From Acidimicrobiia bacterium (GTDB lineage: Bacteria; Actinomycetota; Acidimicrobiia; Spongiisociales; Spongiisociaceae): 56,941 nucleotides of DNA. Where the stretch lies: contig WTGW01000176.1 of NCBI GenBank assembly GCA_011523395.1, forward strand, positions 1-56,941, given 5' to 3'. The first letter of the stretch is position 1. Every line of letters starts with the position of its first letter. This document shows positions 25,210 through 33,772 of this stretch, in pieces. Position numbers and translations under genes: made by a program. Below the pieces are notes generated by a model. The model was not told the DNA's origin and did not search any database. It was given only the letters and a program-made list of their open reading frames with translations.

Positions 25210-26174
25210 CCGGCCAGCCGTTTCCTGACCATTTCGACCGCTTCGTCCCGGGTGCCGGAGAACGAGCATCCGGCGGCGCGGTGGTGACCGCCACCACCCA
25301 TCGTCTCCGCTATGGCCGCTACATCCACGTGGCGGCGGGATCTCAGGCTCAGCTTCCACTCCCCGCCGGGCTGCTCTTTGAGCAACAGCGCCACCTCGGC
25401 CTCCCGAGCCACCCGGATGTCGTCGATCAGGGCGTCGGCGTCCTCCATACCGATTCCGTGGCGCCCGAGATCGTCCTGGGTGACGTAGGACCACACGAGG
25501 GCGTGAGCCGGCTCCAGCGTGGCCCGGGACAGGACCGCTCCGGCCACGCCGAGGTACCCGAACGCCATCGACTCGTAGACGGACTGCCCGATCACCTCCG
25601 GGCGCGCCCCGGCTTCCACCAGCTCCGCCGCCGCCCGGAGGACCTCGGGATTCGTGTTGCCGTACTGGAAGCGACCGGTGTCGGTGACCAGGCCCAGCAG
25701 CAGGGCCGTGGCCGCTGCCGGCGAGACATCCCATCCGATCAGCCTGATCAGGCGGTAGCAGAGCAGCGCGGCCGCCGGAGCATCCGGGTCGCAAACCCTA
25801 ATGTCTCCGAATCCGGGACCCGCCACGTGATGATCGATCATCACCACCGTCCCGGCCGCCTCGACCACCGGGGCCAGTTCCGGGCCGAGCCGGTCGGGGT
25901 CATTGCAGTCGAAGGCCACCAGCACGTCGGGCGTACCCACCTCGGCGGGATCCACCACCGGACGGGTATCCAGGAAGTCGAATTGCCGTCCCAGGACGAA
26001 GCGCTCCCCGAAGCAGACTCGTACCGAGCCGCCCGCGGCGCGGGCCGCCAGAGCCAGGCCCAGGGCTGATCCCAGGGCATCGCCATCCGGCTTGACATGG
26101 CCCGTGGTGACCAGCGTACGGGCCTCCCGGACGGCGCGGGCCGCGTCCCTGAGGCCACGGCTCACCCCCGCCAT
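25206..26174 (-). CDS. DHH phosphoesterase, NrnA-like nanoRNase
   Basis: A 322-residue DHH/DHHA1 protein. Metal ligands appear in GHVKPDGDALGSA (D30, D32), FDCNDPDR (D89) and MIDHHVAG (DHH at 114-116). The DHHA1 substrate domain ends with MGGGGHHRAAGCSF. NrnA-type enzymes degrade oligoribonucleotides of 2-5 nt and can dephosphorylate pAp or cleave cyclic-di-nucleotides; the exact activity is not fixed by sequence. ATG at 26174 overlaps the rbfA stop (TGATG), and its stop overlaps truB. The rbfA-nrnA-truB-ribF order is common in Gram-positive bacteria. Confidence 0.92.
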   Translation of the reverse strand: MAGVSRGLRDAARAVREARTLVTTGHVKPDGDALGSALGLALAARAAGGSVRVCFGERFVLGRQFDFLDTRPVVDPAEVGTPDVLVAFDCNDPDRLGPELAPVVEAAGTVVMIDHHVAGPGFGDIRVCDPDAPAAALLCYRLIRLIGWDVSPAAATALLLGLVTDTGRFQYGNTNPEVLRAAAELVEAGARPEVIGQSVYESMAFGYLGVAGAVLSRATLEPAHALVWSYVTQDDLGRHGIGMEDADALIDDIRVAREAEVALLLKEQPGGEWKLSLRSRRHVDVAAIAETMGGGGHHRAAGCSFSGTRDEAVEMVRKRLAG

Positions 26175-26524
26175 CACCGGCTCCCGCCTTGCCCGTCCAT
26201 GTTCCTCAGTATCTCCTCTATCCGCCGGGCATGCGCCACGGCCGGATCGGGCACGAACCTCAACTCGGGGAGGTACTTCATCCGCACCTGCGGACCGACC
26301 GCGGCGCGGATCCGGGAGGCCGCCGCCGCCAGCGCCTCGGCGGTCCGGGCCTCGGTCTCTTCGTCGCCCAGAACGGTGTAGTAGACCTCGGCCTTGCGGA
26401 GATCCGGGGACGCGGACACCCCGGTCACCGTCAGGAACCCGATGCGGGGATCCTTGAGGTTCTGGCACTCCTCCGCGATGACCTCCCTGAGGATCTCGTT
26501 GACCCGGCGCAGCCTCAGACCCAT
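26174..26524 (-). CDS. rbfA: Ribosome-binding factor A
   Basis: A 116-residue KH-fold protein for late 30S maturation. The RbfA pattern is clear: RRVNEILREVIAEECQNLKDPRIGFLTVTGV, then DLRKAEVYYTVLG, and RMKYLPELRFVPDPAVAHARRIEEIL. The ATG at 26524 (MGLRLRR) is chosen because family similarity begins there; the upstream frame is a shadow of the DUF503 gene. It is downstream of the DUF503 gene by 13 bp. Confidence 0.95.
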   Translation of the reverse strand: MGLRLRRVNEILREVIAEECQNLKDPRIGFLTVTGVSASPDLRKAEVYYTVLGDEETEARTAEALAAAASRIRAAVGPQVRMKYLPELRFVPDPAVAHARRIEEILRNMDGQGGSR

Positions 26525-26537
26525 CCTGTCCCCTCCA

Positions 26538-26840
26538 TCATGGCGGATCCTCCAGGTAGGAAACCCCGACCGAGAGGACTTCGGCCTCCTCCCACCGATC
26601 GAAGAAGCGGCACACCGAATGGACCGCCATCTCCAATTGCGTGGCATGTGACGAGACGATGCCCACCGCGACCGCGGTCCGCTGCCACTGGTCATGGTGA
26701 TCGACCTCGGCAAACGCCACGGGGAAGGCCCGGCGCAGTTTGGCGGACAGCCGAGCGATCCGTTGCCGCTTGGCCTTCAGCGAATGAACATCCCGCAAAC
26801 GCAGATCAACCCGGAGCGCCGCTGCGTGCATGCTCGCCAT
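26538..26840 (-). CDS. DUF503 (YlxP-like) family protein
   Basis: A 100-residue protein with the DUF503 signature LRLRDVHSLKAKRQRIARLSAKLRRAF, and VAVGIVSSHATQLEMAVHSVCRFFD. YlxP-type proteins sit between infB and rbfA in many Gram-positive bacteria and are linked to ribosome function, but their activity is not established. It has the same position here. ATG at 26840, or the Met at 26831, may be the start. Confidence 0.93.
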   Translation of the reverse strand: MASMHAAALRVDLRLRDVHSLKAKRQRIARLSAKLRRAFPVAFAEVDHHDQWQRTAVAVGIVSSHATQLEMAVHSVCRFFDRWEEAEVLSVGVSYLEDPP

Positions 26841-26861
26841 GGGGAACTCACGTCAGCACGA

Positions 26862-28886
26862 TCATGTGGCCGCGATCTCATCGATGCGGTAGGTCTCGAT
26901 GACGTCGCCCTCCTTGACGTCCCGGAATCGTTCGAGCCCGACACCGCACTCGTATCCGGCCACCACCTCGCGCACATCCTCCTTGAACCGGCGCAGTGAC
27001 GCCACCCGACCGTCGTAGACCACGCTCCCGCCCCGGACCACCCGGGCCTTCGCGTCTCTCACGATGTTGCCCTCGGTCACGTAGCAACCGGCCACCGCAC
27101 CCAGGCGCGGCACGCGGAAGGTGGCCCGGACCTCGGCCACGCCGACCAGGGTCTCCTCCCGCGTCGGCGCCAACCGGCCGACCAGCATCTGCTCCATCTC
27201 GTCGAGGAGCTCGTAGATGATCGAGTAGGTGAGCACTTCGATGCCCGCCGCCGCGGCCGCGCGCCTCGCGTTGGGATCGGGACGGACGTTGAAGCCGACC
27301 ACCACCGAGCCGGTCGCGTCGGCGAGGGTGATGTCGTTCTCGTTGATGCCGCCCACGGCGGCATGCACCACGTTGACCCGGCCGCCCTCGCGGGCGATCC
27401 GGCCGACCGCCTCCCGGATCGCCTCCACCGAACCATCGGCGTCGGCCTTGATGATCAGGAGGAGTTCGGTCTGCTCCTGGGACCGCAAACGCTCCAGCAA
27501 CTGCCCGAGGCGCTCGCGGGCGGTGGGCACGACGAGCGTCCTGGCCCGGACCGCATCCACCTGCTCGGCGGCCATGGACCGGGCTATGCGGTCGTTCTTG
27601 ACCACCTCGAACATGTCGCCTGCCGCCGGGACCGATGCCCATCCGGACACCAGCACCGGAGTGGACGGAGTCGCGGCGGAGACGCGGCGGCCCTTGTGAT
27701 CGATGATGGACCGTGCCCGACCGCTCACCGTCCCCGCTACCAGGGAATTCCCCCTCTTCAGGGTTCCCCGTTGCACGATCACCGTACCGACCGGACCCAA
27801 CCCTCGATCGAGGTGGCTCTCGATCACCACTCCCGACGCCGGGGCCTTCGGGTTGGCCTGGAACTCCGACACCTGGGCGACCAGGTCGACCATCTCCAGG
27901 AGGTTGTCCATTCCGTCCCCGGACGTTGCGGACACCTCGACCGAGACGACGTCGCCACCCAGTTCTTCCGTGACTATCCCGTGCTCGGTCAGCATGGCCC
28001 GTACCCTCACCGGGTCGGCATTCTCGAGGTCCATCTTGTTGATGGCCACGATCATCGGCACGTCCGCCGCCATGGTGTGGCTGATCGCCTCGATGGTCTG
28101 TGGCATGACGCCGTCGTCCGCCGCCACCACCAGCACCACGATGTCGGTCACCTCGGCGCCCCGGGCCCGCATGGCCGTGAAGGCGGCATGGCCGGGCGTG
28201 TCGATGAAGGTGATCGGACGGCCATCGACCGTGGCCTGGTAGGCCCCGATGTGCTGGGTGATCCCGCCGGCTTCTCCGGACACGACATTGGTGTTACGGA
28301 TGAAGTCCAGCAACGTGGTCTTGCCGTGATCGACATGCCCCATCACCGTGACCACGGGCGGGCGACCGACCAGGGAGGAGGGATCGTCGTCGAACACCCT
28401 CTTCGGCTTCACCAGCGGCTTGTCGGCCTCCTCCGGCTCCGCGTCCTTCTCGACTTCCACCATGATCCCGAAGTGCTCCGCCAGGGGCTCGATGGCCTCG
28501 GGTGGAACGGGCGCCGCGGCAGCCGCCATCAGCCCCATGGACAGCAGCTGCTTGACCAGCTCGCCCACGGGCTGGCGCATGGCTCTCGCCATCTCGAGCA
28601 CCGACACCCCGGCGGGCACCACGATGACCTCGACTTCGGGCTCGGTGTACTCGGGTTCGGGAGCGGGGGTGTCATCGGCCTGGTCGGGCGCCTGTTCGGA
28701 AGCGTCGGCGACATCTTCCTCGGGCTCCTCCGGCAGGAGCATGGAGCGAAGGGCCTCGGCATCGCCCGGGTCCAACCCGGAGGAGGCGGTGGTGACCGGC
28801 AGTCCCAGGTCCTGCGCCGTGGCCAGAACGTCACGGGAGGTGAGGCCCAACTCCTTGGCCAGTTCGTAGATGCGCTTGGTCACCAT
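26862..28886 (-). CDS. infB: Translation initiation factor IF-2
   Basis: A 674-residue GTPase that delivers fMet-tRNA to the 30S initiation complex. The N-terminus holds an IF2-N helix (KRIYELAKELGLTSRDVL) and a short acidic/Pro linker, then a second IF2-N block (VSVLEMARAMRQPVGELVKQL). G1 is GHVDHGKT (183-190), G3 DTPGH (229-233), G4 NKMD (283-286). The C-terminal C2 domain binds fMet-tRNA. The linker region is much shorter than in mycobacteria or streptomycetes. It follows nusA after 42 bp, with no ylxR gene between them. Confidence 0.97.
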   Translation of the reverse strand: MVTKRIYELAKELGLTSRDVLATAQDLGLPVTTASSGLDPGDAEALRSMLLPEEPEEDVADASEQAPDQADDTPAPEPEYTEPEVEVIVVPAGVSVLEMARAMRQPVGELVKQLLSMGLMAAAAAPVPPEAIEPLAEHFGIMVEVEKDAEPEEADKPLVKPKRVFDDDPSSLVGRPPVVTVMGHVDHGKTTLLDFIRNTNVVSGEAGGITQHIGAYQATVDGRPITFIDTPGHAAFTAMRARGAEVTDIVVLVVAADDGVMPQTIEAISHTMAADVPMIVAINKMDLENADPVRVRAMLTEHGIVTEELGGDVVSVEVSATSGDGMDNLLEMVDLVAQVSEFQANPKAPASGVVIESHLDRGLGPVGTVIVQRGTLKRGNSLVAGTVSGRARSIIDHKGRRVSAATPSTPVLVSGWASVPAAGDMFEVVKNDRIARSMAAEQVDAVRARTLVVPTARERLGQLLERLRSQEQTELLLIIKADADGSVEAIREAVGRIAREGGRVNVVHAAVGGINENDITLADATGSVVVGFNVRPDPNARRAAAAAGIEVLTYSIIYELLDEMEQMLVGRLAPTREETLVGVAEVRATFRVPRLGAVAGCYVTEGNIVRDAKARVVRGGSVVYDGRVASLRRFKEDVREVVAGYECGVGLERFRDVKEGDVIETYRIDEIAAT

Positions 28887-28928
28887 GGCTGCCTACGCCC
28901 CCGATGTTCCCTCACGAGGGTGCGGCCC

Positions 28929-29951
28929 TTACCGGCCACCGGCGGTGACCGGACCGCGTCCCCGCTCGCGAGTATGGCGCGGGGATCTGGAGTCGCTCTG
29001 TATGTCGATGCGGTAGCCGGTGAGCCGGGTGGCCAACCGCGCGTTCTGACCTTCCCGGCCTATGGCCAGCGAGAGCTGGTGCTCGCTCACGATCACCACG
29101 GCCGACTTCTCCTCCTCATCGACCTGCACGTCACGCACCTTGGCCGGGCCGAGGGCTTCGCCGATGAATTGGGCCGTGTCCTCGCGCCACTGCACCACGT
29201 CCACCTTCTCGCCCCGCAGCTCGTTTACAACGTTGCGTACCCGGGAGCCACGGGCGCCTACACAAGCGCCTTTCGGATCTACGTTCGGATCGTTGGACAC
29301 CACCGCGATCTTGGTTCGATGGCCGGCTTCCCGGGCTATCGAACGGATCGTCACCGTGCCGTCCAGCAACTCCGGCACCGCCAGCTCGAGCAACCGGCGA
29401 ACCAGGTCGGGATGGGAGCGCGACACCACGATCTGCGGACCCTTGGTCTCCCGCCGGACCTCGATGATCAAGGCCTTCGCCCGGGCGCCTCGCTCCAGCC
29501 GTTCGTAGGGAATCCTCTCGGAGCCGGGCATCATCGCCTCGGCGTTTCCCAGGTCGAGGATCGTGTACCGGTTGTCATGCTGCTGCACCATGCCGGTGAC
29601 CAGGTCGCCCTCCCGGCCCTCGTAGGCGTCGAACACCTGCTCGCGCTTGGCTTCCCGGAGCTGCTGGGCGATCACCTGCTTGGCGGTGCTGGCAGCTATC
29701 CGACCGAAGTCCGTGGAGTTGTCCTCCCACTCCTCGATCACGTTTCCGTCGTCATCGAGCTCCTGGGCGTAGACGATGATCTCGCCGGAGTCCGGTTCGA
29801 TGGTCACGCGGGCCTCCTCGGCCGCTCCCGGGGTCCGCTTGTAGGCCGACACCAGGGCGTTGGCCAGGGCAGCGAGAATCGTGTCGACAGGAATGCCTCG
29901 CTCCCGCTCCAGCATCTCGAGAGCCTCCATGACCCGGTAGTCAATCTTCAT
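28929..29951 (-). CDS. nusA: Transcription termination/antitermination protein NusA
   Basis: A 340-residue protein with the N-terminal RNA polymerase-binding domain (MEALEMLERERGIPVDTIL), an S1 domain (REGDLVTGMVQQHDNRYTILDLG), and two KH domains (VSRSHPDLVRRLLELAVPEL; DPKGACVGARGSRVRNV; LSLAIGREGQNARLATRLTG). The C-terminal acidic repeats of enterobacterial NusA are absent, as in other actinobacteria. It affects pausing, termination and rRNA antitermination. It starts 4 bp after rimP in the rimP-nusA-infB unit. Confidence 0.97.
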   Translation of the reverse strand: MKIDYRVMEALEMLERERGIPVDTILAALANALVSAYKRTPGAAEEARVTIEPDSGEIIVYAQELDDDGNVIEEWEDNSTDFGRIAASTAKQVIAQQLREAKREQVFDAYEGREGDLVTGMVQQHDNRYTILDLGNAEAMMPGSERIPYERLERGARAKALIIEVRRETKGPQIVVSRSHPDLVRRLLELAVPELLDGTVTIRSIAREAGHRTKIAVVSNDPNVDPKGACVGARGSRVRNVVNELRGEKVDVVQWREDTAQFIGEALGPAKVRDVQVDEEEKSAVVIVSEHQLSLAIGREGQNARLATRLTGYRIDIQSDSRSPRHTRERGRGPVTAGGR

Positions 29952-29955
29952 CCCG

Positions 29956-30438
29956 TTACCCCGACTTCCTGGTCGCCCTGCCTTGCCTGTTCCACTCGAA
30001 CCGCGTGCGCGCCGACCGGATCTGTCCGTACCCGATCAGCCTCGACTCACCGTCGACCCGCACGGAACAACCATCCGAATCGGCAGCTTCCAGCACGCCC
30101 CGATGGTGCCGGTGACCAGCCACGTCGACGTCGGTCTTGATGACCACGTCCCGGCCGATCGACTTGTGGAAGTGGCGGGGAAGGTGAAGGGCGCGCTCGA
30201 GCCCCGGCGAGGACACCTCCAGCGAATAGGAGCCCTCGAAAGGATCAAGGCGGTCGAGCTGGCGTGACAGGGAGCGGGACGCGGCCGCCAACTGGTCGAC
30301 CCCCACCCCGCCGTCGCGATCGACGATCACCCGGACTATCCGCGGACCCCTGCCGGCCACCTGGAGATAGTCAAGCTCCAGGCCCTGGCCGGCCAGGTGC
30401 TGCTCGAACAGGTCGCCAAGCTGTTTCTCAATACTCAT
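29956..30438 (-). CDS. rimP: Ribosome maturation factor RimP
   Basis: A 160-residue protein with both RimP domains: GLELDYLQVAGRGPRIVRVIVDRDGGVGVDQLAAASR, and SYSLEVSSPGLERALHLPRHF, then a C-terminal SH3-like part ending in IRSARTRFEW. It is required for 30S maturation. Start MSIEKQLG (30438) fits; the longer frame upstream is unrelated leader sequence containing a terminator-like hairpin. It leads the rimP-nusA-infB unit. Confidence 0.94.
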   Translation of the reverse strand: MSIEKQLGDLFEQHLAGQGLELDYLQVAGRGPRIVRVIVDRDGGVGVDQLAAASRSLSRQLDRLDPFEGSYSLEVSSPGLERALHLPRHFHKSIGRDVVIKTDVDVAGHRHHRGVLEAADSDGCSVRVDGESRLIGYGQIRSARTRFEWNRQGRATRKSG

Positions 30439-30555
30439 GGGCCCCGGCTCCGAGCCACCGGCCGTAACGGAAGAGAGCGCGACCAGCCGCTTCGGCGTGG
30501 AGGCATGGCGGGCTCCCGGCGCGGCGGAATGCGCCGGCCAGCCGGTTTCTACAAT

Positions 30556-30579
30556 AAAAAAAGCGGGCTGGGCGCCCAC
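30556..30579 (-). terminator. Rho-independent terminator/attenuator ahead of rimP
   Basis: On the minus strand GTGGGC (30579-30574) pairs with GCCCGC (30568-30563) around a 5-nt loop, followed by seven Ts (30562-30556). It lies between proS and rimP, 118 nt before the rimP start. It can end proS transcripts. A TATGAT hexamer at 30628-30623, upstream of it, would make it an attenuator of a rimP-nusA-infB transcript. Confidence 0.7.
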
Positions 30580-30662
30580 CTTGTAGCACAAAGTCACGTC
30601 CTTCGAGTGTCTAGCCGAGAATCATAGCATTCGTCCCACCCAAAGAGACCTCAGCGGGAGCG

Positions 30663-32360
30663 CTAGGACACCAGCGCGGCGAGCCGCTCCACCACCTGAT
30701 CGAGGGGTAGGGATTCGGTCAACGAGCCGTCGCGGGCGACCAGTTCGGCCTCTCCGGCCTCGATGCCCCGGGGGCCTATCGTCAGCCGGTAGGGGATCCC
30801 GACCAGCTCGGCATCGGCGAACTTGACCCCGGGACGCTCGTTGCGGTCGTCCAGCAGGACCTCGATCCCGGCGCTGTCCAGGTCGCGGTAGACGGTCTCT
30901 CCCGCCTCGGCGACTACCGGGTTGTCGGGTCGCAGGAGCGTGATCACGACCATGAACGGCGCCACGGCGGGGGGCCAGATGATTCCCCTGCCGTCGTGGC
31001 TCACCTCGACGACGGCAGCCATCGACCGCCCCACACCGATCCCGTAGGAACCCATCACGATGGGTGTGGGCCGGCCCGACTCGTCGAGAACGGTGGCCCC
31101 GAGGGCTTCGCTGTACTTGCGGCCGAGCTTGAAGATGTGACCCACCTCGATCACTCGCGACAACGAGAGGGAACCGGACGGGCAACTCAGGCAAACCTCC
31201 CCCTCGCGTACCGAGCGCATGTCGAGCCACCTGGCCACCGGGAGATCGCGCGCTACGTCCACCCCTCGAAGGTGAACGTCGTCCTCGTTGGCGCCCGTCA
31301 CCATGTTGGAGCGCCCCCGAAGGGCCGGATCCGCGATCACGGGATACTCGACGCCTACCGCTCCGAGGCTGCCGGGATGGGCGCCGAGCCTCGCGACGAT
31401 CTCTCCTTCCGTCGCCGGGCGAACCACGCCGTCCATCGCGTCCGCCAGCTTCTGGACTTCGAGGTCGTGGTCGCCCCTCAACGCCAGGAGGGTGAACTCG
31501 TCCCCCACGAAGTAGGCAAGCGTCTTGATCTGCCGCCGGGCGGCCGCGAACCGGCCCACCGCGGTGAGCGCTGCGATGGTGCGCACCCCGGGAGTCGGGA
31601 AGGGCTCGGGCGGACCCTCCCACGGGTCGTCCGGCACGTCGTCAGGTGCGCTGACAGCCCGTTCCAGGTTGGCTGCGTACCCGCAGTTGTCGCATAGAGC
31701 GACGAGGTCCTCACCCGTGTCCGAGCGCACCACGAACTCCACGGAGTCGCTGCCGCCCATGTTGCCCGAGGACGCCTCCACCTGGATGGACTCGAGACCC
31801 ATCCGGGTGAATATCCGGTCGTAGGCGCCGCGGTGAGCCTCGAACTGGACGTCGAGGCCTTCCGAGCCGACGTCCAACGAGTAGGAGTCCTTCATGATGA
31901 ACTCTCTCACCCGGAGGAGGCCGGACTTGGGCCGGGCTTCGTCCCGGAACTTGGTCTGGAGGTGATACCAGAGCTGGGGCAGCTCCCGATAGGAGTTCAA
32001 TTCCGACGCCAGGTGGGCGAACACCTCCTCGTGAGTGAGGGCCAGCACGAGGTCGGCGCCCCGGCGATCCTCGAGCTTGACCATGATCCCCTCGACGTCG
32101 TCCCACCGGCCGGTCTTCTTCCACAGCTCGGCCGGATGGACCACGGGCGCCAGGAACTCCTGGCCACCGATGGCGTTCATCTCCTCCCGGATGATGTCGG
32201 AGACCTTCGTGGCGACCCGCATCCCGAGCGGGAGCATCGAATAGGAGCCGGCCATGAGCTGGCGGATGAAACCGCCCCGGATCAGCAAGCGGTGGCTGGC
32301 CGCGACCGCATCCGCCGGGTCGTCGCGGAGGGTGGGAATGAACGTCCGTGACCAGCGCAC
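30663..32360 (-). CDS. proS: Prolyl-tRNA synthetase
   Basis: A 565-residue bacterial-type class II synthetase. Motif 1 lies in GGFIRQLMAGSYSMLPLGMRVATKV. Motif 2 lies in the FRDEARPKSGLLRVREFIMKD segment. Motif 3 includes GIGVGRSMAAVVEV. The YbaK-like editing insertion that clears Ala-tRNA(Pro) lies around residues 255-390 (KTLAYFVGDEFTLLALRGDH). It is followed by an anticodon-binding domain. The GTG start at 32360 has AGGAG six bases upstream, and that site sits in the 3' arm of a small hairpin. It lies downstream of ispG by 35 bp. Confidence 0.96.
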   Translation of the reverse strand: MRWSRTFIPTLRDDPADAVAASHRLLIRGGFIRQLMAGSYSMLPLGMRVATKVSDIIREEMNAIGGQEFLAPVVHPAELWKKTGRWDDVEGIMVKLEDRRGADLVLALTHEEVFAHLASELNSYRELPQLWYHLQTKFRDEARPKSGLLRVREFIMKDSYSLDVGSEGLDVQFEAHRGAYDRIFTRMGLESIQVEASSGNMGGSDSVEFVVRSDTGEDLVALCDNCGYAANLERAVSAPDDVPDDPWEGPPEPFPTPGVRTIAALTAVGRFAAARRQIKTLAYFVGDEFTLLALRGDHDLEVQKLADAMDGVVRPATEGEIVARLGAHPGSLGAVGVEYPVIADPALRGRSNMVTGANEDDVHLRGVDVARDLPVARWLDMRSVREGEVCLSCPSGSLSLSRVIEVGHIFKLGRKYSEALGATVLDESGRPTPIVMGSYGIGVGRSMAAVVEVSHDGRGIIWPPAVAPFMVVITLLRPDNPVVAEAGETVYRDLDSAGIEVLLDDRNERPGVKFADAELVGIPYRLTIGPRGIEAGEAELVARDGSLTESLPLDQVVERLAALVS

Positions 32361-32365
32361 CGGGA

Positions 32366-32388
32366 ACTCCTAGTGGTCTGTGAGGAGT
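32366..32388 (-). promoter_or_regulatory. Hairpin overlapping the proS ribosome site
   Basis: ACTCCT (32388-32383, minus) can pair with AGGAGT (32371-32366) around an 11-nt loop; the 3' arm is the proS Shine-Dalgarno. Structure could limit proS initiation or couple it to ispG translation, whose stop is just upstream. Confidence 0.3.
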
Positions 32389-32395
32389 CGGGCCG

Positions 32396-33601
32396 TCACC
32401 GAGCCGCCACATCGGCGACCGCGGCGCGGCGAGCTGCGGCCCGATTGGCGTCGCCCTGGATGTCGATCAACACCTGGCGGTCCTGGGCAGCCAGGTCCGC
32501 GGCCAGGTCGTCTGCGGCCGCGATCCGGGCCTCCACGCCCTCGTCCACCAGCTTGCGGGCCTCGTCGAGCAACGCTTCCACCATCTCGTCCTCCGGCACC
32601 ACCCTCACCACCTTCCCCTTGATGAACAGGTGCCCGCGGCCCCGACCGGCAGCGATCCCCAGGTCGGCCTCCCTTGCCTCTCCGGGACCGTTCACGACGC
32701 AGCCCATCACGGCCACCTGGATGGGGAGCTTCGCCTCCTCCAGCTTGGCCTGCGCCGCCTGTGCGACCTCGAGCACGTCGACCTCCGCCCTCCCGCAACT
32801 GGGACAGGCGATCAGGTCGAGCCCGGTACGCTCCCGCAGGTCCAGATACTCGAGGAGCTGGCGTCCGGCCCTGGCCTCCTCGACGGGATCGGCGGTCAGC
32901 GAGAAGCGGATGGTGTCGCCGATGCCTTCGAGCAGCAGGGTGGCTATGCCGGCCACCGACTTGATCAATCCCCCCGGTGGGGGTCCCGCCTCGGTGACAC
33001 CGAGATGGAGCGGGAATCCGACCGTATCGGCCAGCAGGCGGTAGGACTCGACCATGGATGGCACGTGGGAATGCTTGACCGAGATCTTGATGTCATGGAA
33101 GTCTTCCTCGGCCAGGTACTCGATCTCCTTGAGCGCCGACGCCACCAGCGCCTCGGGCGTGGCGGAACCGTATCGCTTCATCAGATCGCGGTCCAGGCTT
33201 CCGGCGTTGACGCCCACCCGGATCGGGATTCCCCGATCCTTGGCGTCGCGGGCCACCGCCCGGATCTGGTGCGGCTTCCGGATGTTGCCGGGGTTGAGTC
33301 GCAAGCCCTGCACGCCGGCTTCGAGCGCGGCGAGGGCCAGGCGGTACTGGTAATGGATGTCGGCGATGATCGGCACCGGCGAGCGAGGGACGATCTCGGC
33401 CAGCCCCTCCGCCGCGGCCACATCGTTGCAGGTGATACGGACGATGTCGGCGCCCGCGCCAGCCAGGGCATAGACCTGGGCCAGGGTGCCGTCCACGTCG
33501 GCGGTCTTGGTGGTGGTCATCGACTGCACCGAGACCGGAGCGCCACCCCCCACCGGTACCCGACCCACATGAAGCTGCCTGGTTCGTTCGCGGTGAGCCA
33601 T
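32396..33601 (-). CDS. ispG: 4-hydroxy-3-methylbut-2-en-1-yl diphosphate synthase
   Basis: A 401-residue iron-sulfur enzyme of the MEP isoprenoid pathway, converting MEcPP to HMBPP. The N-terminal barrel has VSVQSMTTTKTADV, VRITCNDVAAAEGL and LRLNPGNIRK. The [4Fe-4S] cysteines are in IACPSCGRAEVD and MGCVVNGPGEAREADLG. The last 45 residues are an Ala/Arg-rich extension. With dxr two genes upstream it supplies two steps of the same pathway. Its 5' flank carries a heptamer repeat array. Confidence 0.96.
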   Translation of the reverse strand: MAHRERTRQLHVGRVPVGGGAPVSVQSMTTTKTADVDGTLAQVYALAGAGADIVRITCNDVAAAEGLAEIVPRSPVPIIADIHYQYRLALAALEAGVQGLRLNPGNIRKPHQIRAVARDAKDRGIPIRVGVNAGSLDRDLMKRYGSATPEALVASALKEIEYLAEEDFHDIKISVKHSHVPSMVESYRLLADTVGFPLHLGVTEAGPPPGGLIKSVAGIATLLLEGIGDTIRFSLTADPVEEARAGRQLLEYLDLRERTGLDLIACPSCGRAEVDVLEVAQAAQAKLEEAKLPIQVAVMGCVVNGPGEAREADLGIAAGRGRGHLFIKGKVVRVVPEDEMVEALLDEARKLVDEGVEARIAAADDLAADLAAQDRQVLIDIQGDANRAAARRAAVADVAAR

Positions 33602-33620
33602 CAGAATGCCATGTTACTAC

Positions 33621-33660
33621 CAGTGGGCAGTGGGCAGTGGGCAGTGGGCAGTGGGCAGTG
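33621..33660. repeat. Heptamer array (CAGTGGG)~5.7
   Basis: Five perfect copies of CAGTGGG plus CAGTG in tandem between rseP and ispG. Read on the other strand it is (CCACTGC)n. The 33739-33766 array in the same gap has the opposite orientation, so the two could pair as an imperfect hairpin. Confidence 0.95.
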
Positions 33661-33738
33661 AAGGTTGTGACCCGGGACTGTTAGGGACATGCATTACGTC
33701 GGGGCCCAGAGGAACCTGATCACCTCCAAGTCGCCTCT

Positions 33739-33766
33739 GGCCACTGGCAACCGGCCACTGGCCACT
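33739..33766. repeat. Heptamer array (GGCCACT)4
   Basis: GGCCACT, GGCAACC, GGCCACT, GGCCACT in exact 7-bp register, ending seven bases before the rseP stop codon. It belongs to the same CCACTGN family as the arrays at 33621 and 41696. Confidence 0.85.
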
Positions 33767-33772
33767 AGCCGG

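Noticed and set aside
27363-30140. 925-aa plus-strand ORF opposite infB and nusA
   Set aside because: It is a GC-skew shadow with His/Arg/Gly-rich low-complexity translation; both strands cannot code, and infB/nusA are certain.
33621-33766. CRISPR-like array
   Set aside because: Units are contiguous 7-mers without spacers and no cas gene is nearby.
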